A DNA stretch of 64,000 nt from Eubacteriales bacterium (GTDB lineage Bacteria; Bacillota; Clostridia; Lachnospirales; Lachnospiraceae), in NCBI GenBank assembly GCA_030524135.1, contig JAUNHA010000005.1, forward strand, positions 1-64,000, written 5' to 3'. This document shows positions 34,695 to 44,458 of the stretch, one piece after another. Numbering within the stretch: the stretch's first letter is position 1; every line of letters starts with the position of its first letter. The notes below the pieces were generated by a model. The model was not told where the DNA came from. It did no database searches and saw only the letters and a program-made list of their open reading frames with translations. A program made the position numbers and the translations under genes.

Positions 34695-35042
34695 TCATTC
34701 TGGCTTCGTCAGAAATTCTGAAAAACACTCATCTAACAGACGCTCTGCCTCTGCGCATAGTTTTTCATTCATCTGATCATAACACTGAAGAAACCGCCTG
34801 CCCTCTTCTGTCAGACTGCTTCTTCCGCCTTCTTTTCCGCCGTTTTGGGAAAGGAGAAGTGGAAAGCCCAGTGCCTGATCGGCTCTTTTGATGATTTTCC
34901 AGGCTTTGGAATAGGACATGTCCATCATAGCACAGGCGGCCTGAATAGAACCATGTTTGTCTACCAGATGTAAAAGCGTTGCGATTCCGGGACCAAAAAA
35001 CTTTTCATCCTTTTTAATGATCAATCTTACACTTTCCTTCAT
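34695..35042 (-). CDS. modE: ModE N-terminal-type HTH regulator
   Basis: A 115-aa protein consisting only of the LysR/ModE-type winged helix-turn-helix (GIATLLHLVDKHGSIQAACAMMDMSYSKAWKIIKRADQALGFPLL, then GRSSLTEEGRRFL). The TOBE/Mop molybdate-binding domains of full ModE are absent. Its ATG overlaps the modB stop by one base (TGATG). It may repress the mod promoter at 36723-36751, but how it would sense molybdate is unclear. In this window the nearest open frame extends further upstream, but that part is shadow of modB. Confidence 0.88.
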   Translation of the reverse strand: MKESVRLIIKKDEKFFGPGIATLLHLVDKHGSIQAACAMMDMSYSKAWKIIKRADQALGFPLLLSQNGGKEGGRSSLTEEGRRFLQCYDQMNEKLCAEAERLLDECFSEFLTKPE

Positions 35043-35713
35043 CACAGACGAATTCTCCTCTCGTGTTCTGTAAAAATATTCAAAAGACATACTGCCCAGA
35101 AGGCTACGAAAAGTATCACGACAACATAGACCCATGCGCGATCCATATGACCGGCAGCCACTTCCGAATACACGGCAAGCGGCAGCGTTCTCGTCTTTCC
35201 GGTGATATTTCCGGCGAGCATAGCTGTCGCTCCGTATTCTCCCATACCTCTCGTCATGGAGAGGATCAGCCCGGACAGGATCGAAGGCCAGGAACACGGT
35301 ACGAGGATGCGGGCAAGGATAGAAACATTTCCGAGTCCGAGCATTTTTGCTTCATCTATCATGTTCTGTTCCACGGTCTCAAACCCGGAACGCGCGGAAC
35401 GGTACATGAGCGGAAATGAGATCACGACTGCGGCGATCACGGTCGCAAGCCAGGAAAATGCGATCTTGAAATCAAAGACGTCCAGAACAAAGGCTCCGAT
35501 CGGCCGGTTCGCTCCGAAAAGATACAGAAGAAAGAAACCGGCTGTTGTCGGAGGCAGCACGAGCGGAATGGTCAGAAGACCATCCGCAAGCACCTGCATC
35601 CGCCGGTTTTTCATACGTACGACTGCCCAAGCCGCCAGGATCCCCAGAAAAAAGGTGATCACGGTCGAGCATAGCGTCGTTTTTAAAGAAATCCAAATCG
35701 GTGAGTAATCCAT
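35042..35713 (-). CDS. modB: Molybdate ABC transporter permease
   Basis: A 223-aa permease with five to six helices and the ModB EAA-type loop (DEAKMLGLGNVSILARILVPCSWPSILSG) and the hallmark GEYGATAMLAGNITGKTRTLPLAVY. It lies 8 bp after modA. No modC ATPase follows; modE takes its place. Confidence 0.94.
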   Translation of the reverse strand: MDYSPIWISLKTTLCSTVITFFLGILAAWAVVRMKNRRMQVLADGLLTIPLVLPPTTAGFFLLYLFGANRPIGAFVLDVFDFKIAFSWLATVIAAVVISFPLMYRSARSGFETVEQNMIDEAKMLGLGNVSILARILVPCSWPSILSGLILSMTRGMGEYGATAMLAGNITGKTRTLPLAVYSEVAAGHMDRAWVYVVVILFVAFWAVCLLNIFTEHERRIRL

Positions 35714-35721
35714 AAAACTAA

Positions 35722-36630
35722 TTATTTGCCTCTGTAGTCTGCGAAGCCATATTCGCTGAATACCGCAAAGCCCTCGTCTGAAGTGATGTAGTCGAAGAAC
35801 TTCTGAGCTGCAGCGGCATCCTTATCCTCTGTCTGTGTCATCATGGCAACCGGGTAAACGACCGGCGTTGCAAGGGATCCCTCCGGAGCCTCGGCAATGA
35901 CCTTTACCTTATCTGTTGTTGCCGCATCCGTCGCATATACGATCCCACAGTCAGCAGATCCTTCGGCAACCCAGTTCAGAACCTCTGTTACATTGGTGCC
36001 GAGACTGATCTTATCCTGAATGCCATCCCAGATGCCGAGATTTGTAAGAGCTTCCTTCGAATACTGTCCTACCGGAACGCTTTCCGGATCGCCGATCGCG
36101 ATCATATCCGCATTTGGAATATCTTCAAAGGAGCTTAAACTGCTGTCTGAATCCGCCGGAACGATCAGCACGATCTTGTTTTCCAGATAGTTGAGGATCG
36201 AATCGGTTTTTACATATCCCTCGTCGTTCAGAGCCGTCATCTGCTTTGTCGCCGCAGAAAAGAAGATATCCGCGTCAAGACCGGATTCGATCTGAGTCTG
36301 CAGCTTTCCGGAGGAATCATAGGTTCCCTCTACCGTAATGCCCGGATTGGCCGCCTCAAATGCCGGGATCAGCTTCTCGGAAAAGGCATACTCAAGAGAC
36401 GCCGCTGCAGCAAGCGTGACCTTGCCCTCTGCAGCTTCCTCATTACCGCCGGATGCAGCTTCTGTTTCAGCATCTTCCGATGCATCCGTCGCGGTTTCTG
36501 CCACAGTTGTCTCAGCCGCTGTGGTTTCTGCCGCGGCTGCCGTGGTCGTGCCTGCTGAAGAGCTGCTTCCGCAGGCTGCAAGCGAAGCAGCCATTGCTGC
36601 TGTCATAACTGCTGTTAATACTTTTTTCAT
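35722..36630 (-). CDS. modA: Molybdate-binding lipoprotein
   Basis: A 302-aa ModA with lipobox LAAC (Cys20), a 50-residue Ala/Thr/Glu-rich linker, then VTLAAAASLEYAFSEKLIP, DSSGKLQTQIESG, FFSAATKQMTAL and IAIGDPESVPVGQYSKEAL motifs for molybdate or tungstate binding. GGAGAAAC precedes ATG. A promoter with a palindrome lies 90-120 bp upstream. Confidence 0.94.
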   Translation of the reverse strand: MKKVLTAVMTAAMAASLAACGSSSSAGTTTAAAAETTAAETTVAETATDASEDAETEAASGGNEEAAEGKVTLAAAASLEYAFSEKLIPAFEAANPGITVEGTYDSSGKLQTQIESGLDADIFFSAATKQMTALNDEGYVKTDSILNYLENKIVLIVPADSDSSLSSFEDIPNADMIAIGDPESVPVGQYSKEALTNLGIWDGIQDKISLGTNVTEVLNWVAEGSADCGIVYATDAATTDKVKVIAEAPEGSLATPVVYPVAMMTQTEDKDAAAAQKFFDYITSDEGFAVFSEYGFADYRGK

Positions 36631-36722
36631 AGTCTGTTTCTCCTTTGATATAAAGATGTATTTTATAAGCCTAAGCTTTAACAGCCATTCTTTCGTCTCA
36701 ACAGCCTGAAAGTTTCTTAGGG

Positions 36723-36751
36723 ATATAACGATGTTATATACGGCAGATCAA
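36723..36751 (-). promoter_or_regulatory. modA promoter with ModE-like palindrome
   Basis: Minus-strand promoter TTGATC (36746-36751), 17-bp spacer, TTATAT (36723-36728). Overlapping it is the perfect inverted repeat ATATAAC-GAT-GTTATAT (36723-36739), built from the same TATAAC half-sites as E. coli ModE operators. Repression of modAB-modE and the downstream selenium genes is suggested. Confidence 0.6.
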
Positions 36752-36781
36752 GTGTTATAAGTACATGTAAACTGATCCGGT

Positions 36782-37771
36782 TTATGTTCTTGCGCACTCC
36801 CCGTCCGTCCCTCTGACAAGGGCAAGTCCGTGGCTGAGTACGGGTAATATCATCTCAAGGCTCTCTGCGACCGCCTTCGGACTGCCGGGAAGGTTTACGA
36901 TGAGGGTCTTTCCTCTCATGGCGGATACCCCTCTGGAGAGCATGGCGCGTTTGGTATATTGCATGCTTCCCATGCGGATCGCTTCTGCAATACCGGGCAC
37001 ATTTCTGTCGCAGACAGCAAGCGTGGCCTCCGGCGTATGATCGCGCAGGGACATGCCGGTGCCTCCGCTGGTGATAATGAGGCTTACCTGCCTCTGATCT
37101 GCCAGTCTGATCAGCTGCTTTTGAATCTGTACCGGTTCATCCGGGATCACCAGCTGTTCTACGACCTCAAATCCCGCTTCTGAAAGGATGCGTGCCGCTT
37201 CCGGTCCGCTCAGGTCCGTACGCGCTCCGGCAGACGCCTTGTCGCTCATCACGATGACAGCCGCCGTGAAAGGTGCATCAGGTGACGGAAGCGTAACCTC
37301 CATCTGATCGCCGGGTCTGATCCAGCCTTCGGTAAGCACCTCGGCAAAAACACCTTCCCTTGGCATGATACAGTCACCGACCCGGTGATAGATCGCACAG
37401 TGTGTATGGCATTCCTTGCCGATCTGCGTCATGCGGAGCTTAACAGCTCCACAGGTGAGGATACTTCCCACCGGAAGAGAACGAAAGTCGATTCCGGTCA
37501 CGAGTATATTTTCTCCAAATGCACCGTCCTTTGCATCGCCTCCGCGCGCGTTAAATTCCTCTACCTTCTCGTAATTCAGGAGACTTACCTGTCTGTGCCA
37601 GTTACCGGCATGGGCATCACCCTCGATTCCATGCTTCGGGCGGAAATATGCTCCCTCTGCCGCCGGGTGCTTTTCCGTTCCCTTGCGTTCGCTGATGCAG
37701 ACAGCCCTCACCGTACCGGTATTTCCATATTTTACAGCGTCAGGAGACGCTTCTCTGTTTTCCTGTTCCAT
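36782..37771 (-). CDS. MOSC domain-MogA fusion protein
   Basis: A 329-aa fusion. The N-terminal half is a MOSC domain (KHGIEGDAHAGNWHRQVSLL and ENILVTGIDFRSLPVG). The C-terminal half is a MogA/MoaB-like molybdopterin adenylyltransferase (AVIVMSDKASAGARTD, ITSGGTGMSLRDHTPEATL, NLPGSPKAVAESLE). The MOSC fold usually acts in sulfur transfer to the Mo cofactor. It precedes modA on the same strand. Its fused architecture puts molybdopterin activation and a sulfur- or selenium-carrier fold in one protein. Confidence 0.92.
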   Translation of the reverse strand: MEQENREASPDAVKYGNTGTVRAVCISERKGTEKHPAAEGAYFRPKHGIEGDAHAGNWHRQVSLLNYEKVEEFNARGGDAKDGAFGENILVTGIDFRSLPVGSILTCGAVKLRMTQIGKECHTHCAIYHRVGDCIMPREGVFAEVLTEGWIRPGDQMEVTLPSPDAPFTAAVIVMSDKASAGARTDLSGPEAARILSEAGFEVVEQLVIPDEPVQIQKQLIRLADQRQVSLIITSGGTGMSLRDHTPEATLAVCDRNVPGIAEAIRMGSMQYTKRAMLSRGVSAMRGKTLIVNLPGSPKAVAESLEMILPVLSHGLALVRGTDGECART

Positions 37772-37860
37772 ATCTGTTTCCCCGATTACTATTTTATGAT
37801 ATATCAGGCAGCTTTCGTGCCGCTGAGTTTTGTTATTTTCTATGCTCTGCCGACCGGTCT

Positions 37861-38835
37861 CTATCCGCCGATCCTGCTCATTTCCTTCTGCTCACTGATC
37901 TGCTCCGGTGTTTCAAAGCAGTGTGCCTTCGGCTTTTGCTGCATGGCATAAGAAAATGCGTTTTCAATGTTTCCCCCCGATCTCAGAAGTCTTCTCAGAT
38001 CGATCCCGTCCTCATAGCAGAGACAGTATTTCAGTTCGCCGGCTGCTGTCAGCCGCAGGCGGTTGCAGCTGCCGCAGAATTTTCCATGAACCGCGGATAT
38101 AAAGCCGATATTTCCAAGGAGGGCGGCTGAGCCGTAATAAACCGCCGGTCCGTAGCCCTGTTTTTCAGGAATCGGATGCAGATCCGGGTACCTGTCCTTC
38201 AGGGTTTTAAGGAGCAGCGAGTTATCATAGCTCTTACATTGTTTGCCGTAGCCGATCGGCATCATCTCGATAAACCGGACGGACAGAGGCAGTCTTTCAG
38301 ACAGCGCTGCAAGCGCGGGTACCTCATTTGTGTTGATGTCCGGCATGACTGCCGTATTGATCTTTGTCCGGATACCGAGGCTGCAGGAGGCTTCGATCGC
38401 CTCAAGCACTTCAGGTAACCTGTCAAATTTTGTGATCTCCCGGAAGCGTTCCCTCTGCAGCGTATCCAGGCTTATGTTAATCGCGTCGATACCGGCACTT
38501 TTCAGAGAAGGAAGGACAGGCTTCAGCAGAGTGCCGTTTGTTGTAAGCGTCACAGTCTCAATGCCCGGAACCTGCTTCAGATTACGGACGAGTCCGACCG
38601 CGCCTTTTCTTGCGAGCGGTTCTCCGCCTGTGACTTTCAGATGACGGATGCCAAATTTGGCGGCAGCCTCCGCTATCTTTATGATCTCTTCGTATGTCAG
38701 GATCTCTTTCATGGAGATCAGAGAAATATCCTCGGGCATACAGTAGCGGCAGCGCAGATTGCATCGGTCCGTGATCGAGATGCGCAGATAGTCGATTGTT
38801 CTTCCATAATGGTCGACATTACCTGATGCGTTCAT
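37861..38835 (-). CDS. moaA: GTP 3',8-cyclase MoaA
   Basis: A 324-aa radical SAM enzyme for the first step of molybdopterin synthesis. CNLRCRYC binds the SAM cluster, the second cluster uses [18 protein letters not shown], and the C-terminus ends in the MoaA-specific Gly-Gly. ATG 38835 overlaps moaC by 17 bp behind a GGAAAGTCGGGA ribosome-binding site, and the longer open frame upstream is shadow. Confidence 0.95.
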   Translation of the reverse strand: MNASGNVDHYGRTIDYLRISITDRCNLRCRYCMPEDISLISMKEILTYEEIIKIAEAAAKFGIRHLKVTGGEPLARKGAVGLVRNLKQVPGIETVTLTTNGTLLKPVLPSLKSAGIDAINISLDTLQRERFREITKFDRLPEVLEAIEASCSLGIRTKINTAVMPDINTNEVPALAALSERLPLSVRFIEMMPIGYGKQCKSYDNSLLLKTLKDRYPDLHPIPEKQGYGPAVYYGSAALLGNIGFISAVHGKFCGSCNRLRLTAAGELKYCLCYEDGIDLRRLLRSGGNIENAFSYAMQQKPKAHCFETPEQISEQKEMSRIGG

Positions 38836-39319
38836 AAAGTCCCGACTTTCCGCCGCTCTTTCTGAGCAGGCTGATCGCTGTGATCTCCATGCTTCTGTCC
38901 ACCGCCTTGCACATATCATAAATCGTCAAAAGCGCAATGTTCACGCCCGTCAGAGCTTCCATTTCCACACCGGTCTTTCCGTCGCAGGCTGCCGTGCAGA
39001 TTGCCCGGATATAAGCAAGACCGGGGCGGGACGCTGCAGGCTTTGCGTTCATTTCAAAGCTAAGATCGACCTTTGTGAGGTTGATCAGATGACAGAGAGG
39101 AATCAAACTGCTGGTCTGCTTTGCACCCATGATCCCGGCTACCTGCGCCACACCGAGAACGTCCCCCTTTTTATGCCGCCCTTCCGCGATCATGGAAAAG
39201 CATTCCCGGCTCATGCCGATAAAGCCTTCCGCAAGGGCTTCCCGTCTGGTGACAGCCTTTTCCCCCACATCTACCATACGGGCATCCCCGTGCTCATCTA
39301 TATGTGTAAATTCCGCCAT
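38819..39319 (-). CDS. moaC: Cyclic pyranopterin monophosphate synthase MoaC
   Basis: A 166-aa MoaC, which converts the MoaA product to cPMP. Seen are [23 protein letters not shown] and [25 protein letters not shown], including the catalytic Lys and Asp regions. ATG 39319 follows GGAGGG and lies 15 bp after the moeA-like stop codon. Confidence 0.95.
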   Translation of the reverse strand: MAEFTHIDEHGDARMVDVGEKAVTRREALAEGFIGMSRECFSMIAEGRHKKGDVLGVAQVAGIMGAKQTSSLIPLCHLINLTKVDLSFEMNAKPAASRPGLAYIRAICTAACDGKTGVEMEALTGVNIALLTIYDMCKAVDRSMEITAISLLRKSGGKSGLYERIR

Positions 39320-39333
39320 AAAAACCCTCCGAA

Positions 39334-40392
39334 TCAATACCCTTTCCCAAATCCGCAGTTCGGATACGTGCAGACCGGACAGTTCAGGCAGAGACCGCCT
39401 TCTCCGAGACCTGCGAGTTCCTCTGCAGTAACCTCCTGATTCGCCATGATGCGCGGCAGCACGAGATCAAAGATCGTACGCTTTGCGTACATGACACAGC
39501 CCGGAAGCCCGATGACTGCTCGGCCGTCTTCCGTATAGGAGAGGAGAAACATTGCACCGGGAAGCACGGGAGCCCCGTAGCTTACGATTCTTGCGCCTGA
39601 ATTTCTGATGGCGAGCGGAGTTTTGTCATCCGGATCCACGCTCATGCCGCCTGTGCAGAGTACAAGCTCCGCTCCCTTTGTCAGGAATTCCCGGATCGCC
39701 TTTGTTACCATATCCGGATCATCATCACAGATCCTGTGTCCGATGCATTCCGATTCGTATTCGGACAGCTTGTCGATCAGAACCGGTGTAAAGGTATCCT
39801 GTATCCGTCCGTGATAGACCTCGCTTCCTGTTGTCACGACCGCATATTTTTTCTTCTGAAACGGTGTCAGCCTGAAGATCGGCTCTCCGCCTGTCTCTTC
39901 CATCGCGCGCTGCCTGACCGCTTCCATTTTATCCTGTTCGATCACAAGCGGGATGATCCGCGTTCCGAGAAGTTTATCACCTGCACTGACGGCCGTATTT
40001 CCATGACGGGAGGCAATCATCATCTGGCCGAAGGAATTGACTGCCTTAAGCGCTTTGCGGTTGATCTGAAACAGTCCGCTGCATTCTGCAATGAGCTCGA
40101 TCTTCCCTTCGCTCGGCTCGCTTGCGCGCATATGACTTGTTTCCGCCTTTTCGGCGGTTCCCCGGCATAATTCGCACAGAATCTCTGCAGCCTCATTTTC
40201 GTGAAGCATTCCTTCCTGTTTTTCCCATACATAAAGATGTTCCTTACCAACTGAAAGCAGCACCGGAATATCTTCTTCTCTTACAATATGCCCTTTTTTA
40301 AATACCGGTCCTTTTTTTTCGCCCCTGATGATCTGTGTGATATCGTGACAAAGCACCTGTCCGACGGCATTTTTTGTATCGATGAGTTTCAT
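39334..40392 (-). CDS. MoeA-like molybdopterin-binding protein
   Basis: A 352-aa protein containing a MoCF_biosynth domain ([49 protein letters not shown]) but lacking the full MoeA N-terminal architecture. Its C-terminus is Cys-rich ([17 protein letters not shown]). This subtype accompanies SDMH genes and may insert molybdenum or modify the cofactor. There is no separate moeA in the window, so it could supply that step. Confidence 0.82.
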   Translation of the reverse strand: MKLIDTKNAVGQVLCHDITQIIRGEKKGPVFKKGHIVREEDIPVLLSVGKEHLYVWEKQEGMLHENEAAEILCELCRGTAEKAETSHMRASEPSEGKIELIAECSGLFQINRKALKAVNSFGQMMIASRHGNTAVSAGDKLLGTRIIPLVIEQDKMEAVRQRAMEETGGEPIFRLTPFQKKKYAVVTTGSEVYHGRIQDTFTPVLIDKLSEYESECIGHRICDDDPDMVTKAIREFLTKGAELVLCTGGMSVDPDDKTPLAIRNSGARIVSYGAPVLPGAMFLLSYTEDGRAVIGLPGCVMYAKRTIFDLVLPRIMANQEVTAEELAGLGEGGLCLNCPVCTYPNCGFGKGY

Positions 40393-40496
40393 TTCCCTGA
40401 CCTGTCCTTCCGCCTGTGATCTGCAACTATAAACAGGCGATAATCTTTAAAAAACATATCGAAAACATTATAACATATTATTGGGTAAAAAGAGGC
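40393..40496 (-). promoter_or_regulatory. Leader of the moeA-like gene: -10 element and hairpin
   Basis: A perfect TATAAT (40467-40472, minus strand) with weak -35, then a 7-bp hairpin CGCCTGT/ACAGGCG (40411-40439) in what would be the 5' UTR. No full molybdenum-cofactor riboswitch is recognised. Confidence 0.4.
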
Positions 40497-40979
40497 CTAT
40501 TTACAAACGACCTTATAGGTTTCTTCTATGATACGTTCCATTGCGTTCAGGATATTTTCATAACCCGTGCAGCGGCAGAGATGTCCGGAGATCAGCTTCT
40601 TCAATTCTTCTCTGTCATAGCGCTTTCCGGTGCCGACGATCTCCACGGCAGTCATGATCAGTCCGGGCGTACAGAAGCCGCACTGCACGGCCGCTTCCTC
40701 GATGAAGGCCCGCTGGATCAGACTCAGCTCGCCGTTTGGGCCCTTCAGACCTTCGACCGTCAGGACGGACTTTCCATCTGCCCACATGGTCAGATAGATA
40801 CAGGAGTCGATGGCTTCTCCATTTACCAGAACGGTGCAGGCGCCGCATTCTCCGACCTCACAGCCTTTTTTTACAGAAGTCAGACCAAGACGATTGCGCA
40901 GCGTATCCAGCAGGGATTCCCGCTCATCAATAGCAAGCTCGGTTTCTCTGCCATTGACCTTCAGTTTTATGATCTTCAT
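40497..40979 (-). CDS. xdhC: Xanthine dehydrogenase-type [2Fe-2S] subunit (YgeU/XdhC)
   Basis: A 160-aa iron-sulfur subunit. The plant-type ferredoxin cluster uses GCEVGECGACTVLVNG plus a later Cys, and the second cluster uses CGFCTPG and CRCTGY. It passes electrons between the Mo and FAD subunits. Its start overlaps the FAD subunit stop (4 bp). Confidence 0.93.
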   Translation of the reverse strand: MKIIKLKVNGRETELAIDERESLLDTLRNRLGLTSVKKGCEVGECGACTVLVNGEAIDSCIYLTMWADGKSVLTVEGLKGPNGELSLIQRAFIEEAAVQCGFCTPGLIMTAVEIVGTGKRYDREELKKLISGHLCRCTGYENILNAMERIIEETYKVVCK

Positions 40980-41863
40980 GCTGTTTTACCTCCTGCATTG
41001 ATGATCGCCTGCTTCAGAGCTCGCTTTCCCAGCTCGCTGATCAGCTGAAGCCGGAATTCTCTGGAAGCTCTCCATGAGGTTCTCGGACTTACTTCCTCCA
41101 GCGCATTTTTTGAGAGGAGCTCATAGATCGCCGCATCTGAAATGTCCCTGTCCCGTACAGCATACTCTGCCTTGCGGCAGCGGATCGGAGTGGGAGCTGC
41201 AACTCCATACGCCAGCCGCACATCCTCAATGATCTGCTTATCAGGACTCAGTCTGATCCAAACGGCACATCCGAGCGTTGCGATCTCCATGGCATTGCGC
41301 TTGCCGTATTTGATGTAGTGACCTGCCCAGCCCTCATAATTCTCTTTTGTGATCTTAAATGCAGTGCAGACCTCGGTTCGCGACCGGACTGTTTTCCCCG
41401 GTCCTGTATAAAACGCAGAAACCGGTACCTCCCGAAGCCCCTCCGGGCCTTCCAGCACGACTATGGCATTTAGGGTCTGCATGCTGGCAGCCGAATCTGC
41501 AGAAGTAGCGCCGTTGCAGATATTTCCGCCGATGGTTCCTGCGTTTCTGATCTGGGGTCCGCCTACCTGATCCACTGCCTCCCCCAGCATGTTCAGATGC
41601 TTTTTGATGATCTCATGATTCGTGAGATGTGAAAAGGAGGTCGCCGCACCGATCACGATCGTCCCGTCCTCATCATATGTAATTCCCTTCAGCTCCGGAA
41701 TGTTGTGAATGGATACAAGAGTCTTTCCCGCAGCCTTTCCCTCTCTGATCCTGATCAAAAGATCCGTACCGCCGCTGATGATCTCTGCATTTTCATCTGC
41801 GCAAAGCGCAGCAATGGCATCCTGAACGGATGCTGCTTCATAAAATGATTTGATATCGTACAT
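40976..41863 (-). CDS. xdhB: Xanthine dehydrogenase-type FAD-binding subunit (YgeT/XdhB)
   Basis: A 295-aa FAD subunit of the CO dehydrogenase flavoprotein family. ISGGTDLLIRIREG and TIGGNICNGATSADSA are FAD-binding motifs. It is the only flavoprotein subunit of this type in the island, so it may also serve the XdhD-like enzyme. Confidence 0.93.
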   Translation of the reverse strand: MYDIKSFYEAASVQDAIAALCADENAEIISGGTDLLIRIREGKAAGKTLVSIHNIPELKGITYDEDGTIVIGAATSFSHLTNHEIIKKHLNMLGEAVDQVGGPQIRNAGTIGGNICNGATSADSAASMQTLNAIVVLEGPEGLREVPVSAFYTGPGKTVRSRTEVCTAFKITKENYEGWAGHYIKYGKRNAMEIATLGCAVWIRLSPDKQIIEDVRLAYGVAAPTPIRCRKAEYAVRDRDISDAAIYELLSKNALEEVSPRTSWRASREFRLQLISELGKRALKQAIINAGGKTA

Positions 41864-41875
41864 CCTTGGCCCTCC

Positions 41876-44311
41876 TTAAATCAGTCCTGCCTTTTGAAAT
41901 GCTTCGATCAGCCGCTGCGGTGTCATGGGAAGTTCATGCAGGGCTACTCCCGTCGCATGGAGCAGGGCATTTCTGATCGCTGGTGCTACAGGAATCGCCG
42001 GAGGTTCCCCCAGAGCTTTGTTGCCGTAGGGGCCTGTCGGATCCGCCAGCTCGATAAATTCCACATTCAGTTTCGGTGTATCCAGGGCTGTCGGGATCTT
42101 GTAATCCAGCAGATTGTTGTTCAGCGGCCTGCCGTTTTCATCGTAGAGCAGCTCTTCTGACAGGGCATATCCAAGGCCCATGCTCATGCCTCCATGGACC
42201 TGACCGGCGGCAAGCTGGGGATTTAGCAGGATACCGGAGTCGTGTACATTGATTATATCCTTCACCTCGATCTTGCCGACAGCCATATCCACCTCGATGT
42301 CCACGAAGCAGCAGCCGGAGGCAAAGGTGTTTTGTTTGCACTGATTGGTCACCTCAGCGGTGATATGCTCGGCACGATCCAGGGAATAAAAAGCGGTTTC
42401 CGCGATGACTGACAGATCAAAGAGTACGCCTTCGTCTGTATCCGGCTGGGCGTTCCATATCACCTGTCCATCTTTTATATCTAAAAGCTCTGCGGTGATC
42501 TCCGTGTTCTCCGGCAGGGAGAGCGCACCGAGCATACGCTGCTTTGCTCCGGCGACCACTTCTGCATGCATGGTTTTCGCCATATCCGTTTCGGAATGAT
42601 TCAGCATATATGCCGCATAATCCAGGATGCGCTCTCGCAGCGTTTCCCCGCATTTTTTAACTGCCATACCGGTGACGTAGGACTGCCTCGAAGCATAGGC
42701 TCCGGTATCAAAGGGAACGACGTCCGTATCCTGGGCAGATACGATGTATATCTGATCAAAGGGGATACCTGTGGTTTCCGCAGCCATCTGGGTAAATACG
42801 GTATCCGAACCCTGCCCGATCTCTGTTGCGCCCAGCTGCAGCTGCATGGATCCGTCCTGATTGAGGATCATACGGGCGGAGGCGGTCTCCAGGGAGATCG
42901 GATAGACGCCGGTCTTGTAACAGAATATGGCCATGCCCACACCGCGTCTTACAGTTCCTGTCTGATCTGCATAGAGCCGGCGTTTCTCTTCCCATCCAAT
43001 GCGTTCGGCGCCTTTCTGCATACAGGCCTTCAGGCCGTAGCTATGGAAGGTGATGCCGTTGCCGGGATCCCGGAATCCCTCCGGCATACAGTTTTCCATA
43101 CGGAACTGAAGAGGATCCAGACCGGCCTGATAACAGATATCATCTGTCAGGGCTTCTGCAAAAAAATCAGACTGGGGGATCCCATAGGCGCGCATGGCGC
43201 CTGCGGAGGCGGAAGAGGTCCATACCGTAAATCCTTCCGCCTCGCTGCCGTATGCATCCGCATAGAGATCCTTGAAGACTGTGCAGCAGTTGGCGCAGAT
43301 CGCATGGCCGTGGGAAGCATAGCCGCCATTGTTTGCATAGGCTTTAAGGCTGCGCGCGAGCAGCCTTCCGTCTCTTGTGGCAATGCCTTTGCATTCGCCT
43401 TTGATGGCATGCCTGGTTCTGGTGCCGGAAATGGTTTCCTCCCGGGAGATCTCGAGTTTCACCGGTCGGCCACCCGTTAAGGTGGCAAGATAGGCGTTCA
43501 ATGGTTCATAAAGAACATCCTGCTTGTTGCCGAAGCCGCCGCCGATGTAGGGCTTTATCACCCGTACCTTTCCGACGGGGATGCCAAGTGCCTGTGCGAT
43601 GACCCTTCGGGCGATATGTGGAATCTGCGTCGATGAGGTGACGGTGATCTTTCCATTATGATCCATATAAGCCCAGGAAGTGGGTAACTCGATATGGCAG
43701 TGGGAAATACGGGGCGTATTCATGACCGCGTTCACTTCGATCAGGTTTTCAGCGCCGTATTCTTCTTCTGCACGGGTTTTTGCCGTCTCATAGGTGAAGT
43801 CTGCCCCACCCATGGTGAACCTGGTATGAGCGATGACATTGTCCTTACGAAGATCCGGATGCAGGGGCGTTGCATCCTCCGACATGGCCTGTTCGACGGT
43901 TACAACAGGTTCGTATTCTTCATACTTTACCCGGATCAGACGGGCTGCCTGTATGCAGGCGATCTCATTTTCAGCGATGACAGCGGCGATATCATCCCCG
44001 TAGAGACGTACGCGTTCATTTAAAAGCTTTCTGTCGGCGATATCCTGATGCGCAGTTTCCACACTCCAGGGATGCCCTGCAGTCGGAAACTGAAGATCCG
44101 GCACCTCAAAACAGGTCACGATCCGGACGACACCCGGCACTTTCAGGGCAGCATCCAGATCAAAGTCCAGCACCTTACCGTTTGCAATTGTAGAGTGAAT
44201 GACCTTTGCTACCAGACAGCCTCCTGGCTCAAGGTCGCTGGTGTATTTTGCCTCGCCGGTCACCTTGCCGTAAGCGTCTACCCTTTTAAAATTTTGTCCG
44301 ATCGTTTTCAT
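41876..44311 (-). CDS. xdhA: Molybdenum-binding subunit of xanthine dehydrogenase-type hydroxylase (YgeS/XdhA)
   Basis: An 811-aa large subunit for purine hydroxylation. It opens with FKRVDAYGKVTGEAKYTSDL. Molybdopterin-contacting segments are GGGFGNKQDV, GAMRAYGIPQ, ATEIGQGSDTVF, and the general-base Glu lies in NKALGEPPAIP. ATG 44311 follows GAGGCGGG; the in-frame upstream ATG adds 17 residues that overlap a promoter. Given yqeB and yqeC it is presumed a selenium-dependent hydroxylase. Confidence 0.93.
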   Translation of the reverse strand: MKTIGQNFKRVDAYGKVTGEAKYTSDLEPGGCLVAKVIHSTIANGKVLDFDLDAALKVPGVVRIVTCFEVPDLQFPTAGHPWSVETAHQDIADRKLLNERVRLYGDDIAAVIAENEIACIQAARLIRVKYEEYEPVVTVEQAMSEDATPLHPDLRKDNVIAHTRFTMGGADFTYETAKTRAEEEYGAENLIEVNAVMNTPRISHCHIELPTSWAYMDHNGKITVTSSTQIPHIARRVIAQALGIPVGKVRVIKPYIGGGFGNKQDVLYEPLNAYLATLTGGRPVKLEISREETISGTRTRHAIKGECKGIATRDGRLLARSLKAYANNGGYASHGHAICANCCTVFKDLYADAYGSEAEGFTVWTSSASAGAMRAYGIPQSDFFAEALTDDICYQAGLDPLQFRMENCMPEGFRDPGNGITFHSYGLKACMQKGAERIGWEEKRRLYADQTGTVRRGVGMAIFCYKTGVYPISLETASARMILNQDGSMQLQLGATEIGQGSDTVFTQMAAETTGIPFDQIYIVSAQDTDVVPFDTGAYASRQSYVTGMAVKKCGETLRERILDYAAYMLNHSETDMAKTMHAEVVAGAKQRMLGALSLPENTEITAELLDIKDGQVIWNAQPDTDEGVLFDLSVIAETAFYSLDRAEHITAEVTNQCKQNTFASGCCFVDIEVDMAVGKIEVKDIINVHDSGILLNPQLAAGQVHGGMSMGLGYALSEELLYDENGRPLNNNLLDYKIPTALDTPKLNVEFIELADPTGPYGNKALGEPPAIPVAPAIRNALLHATGVALHELPMTPQRLIEAFQKAGLI

Positions 44312-44333
44312 ACCCGCCTCCTGATTTTTCAAT

Positions 44334-44362
44334 AGCATAACAAAGCCCTGTTGGTATTTCAA
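44334..44362 (-). promoter_or_regulatory. Internal promoter for the xdhABC group
   Basis: Minus strand TTGAAA (44357-44362), 17-bp spacer, TATGCT (44334-44339), about 20 bp upstream of the xdhA ribosome-binding site. It would allow xdhABC and Mo-cofactor genes to be expressed apart from ssnA-ygfK. Confidence 0.6.
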
Positions 44363-44458
44363 TCCTTTTGGAGGTTTTTGCCGTGTTTCCGTTATTCTGC
44401 TTTCAATACTGCGCTTGTAAGCACGAATCGTTTTCTGCTATGAAGGAAATGCGGGAAG

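Noticed and set aside
40393..40496. Molybdenum-cofactor riboswitch before the moeA-like gene
   Set aside because: Only one 7-bp hairpin is present; the multi-helix core of the Moco RNA is not seen.
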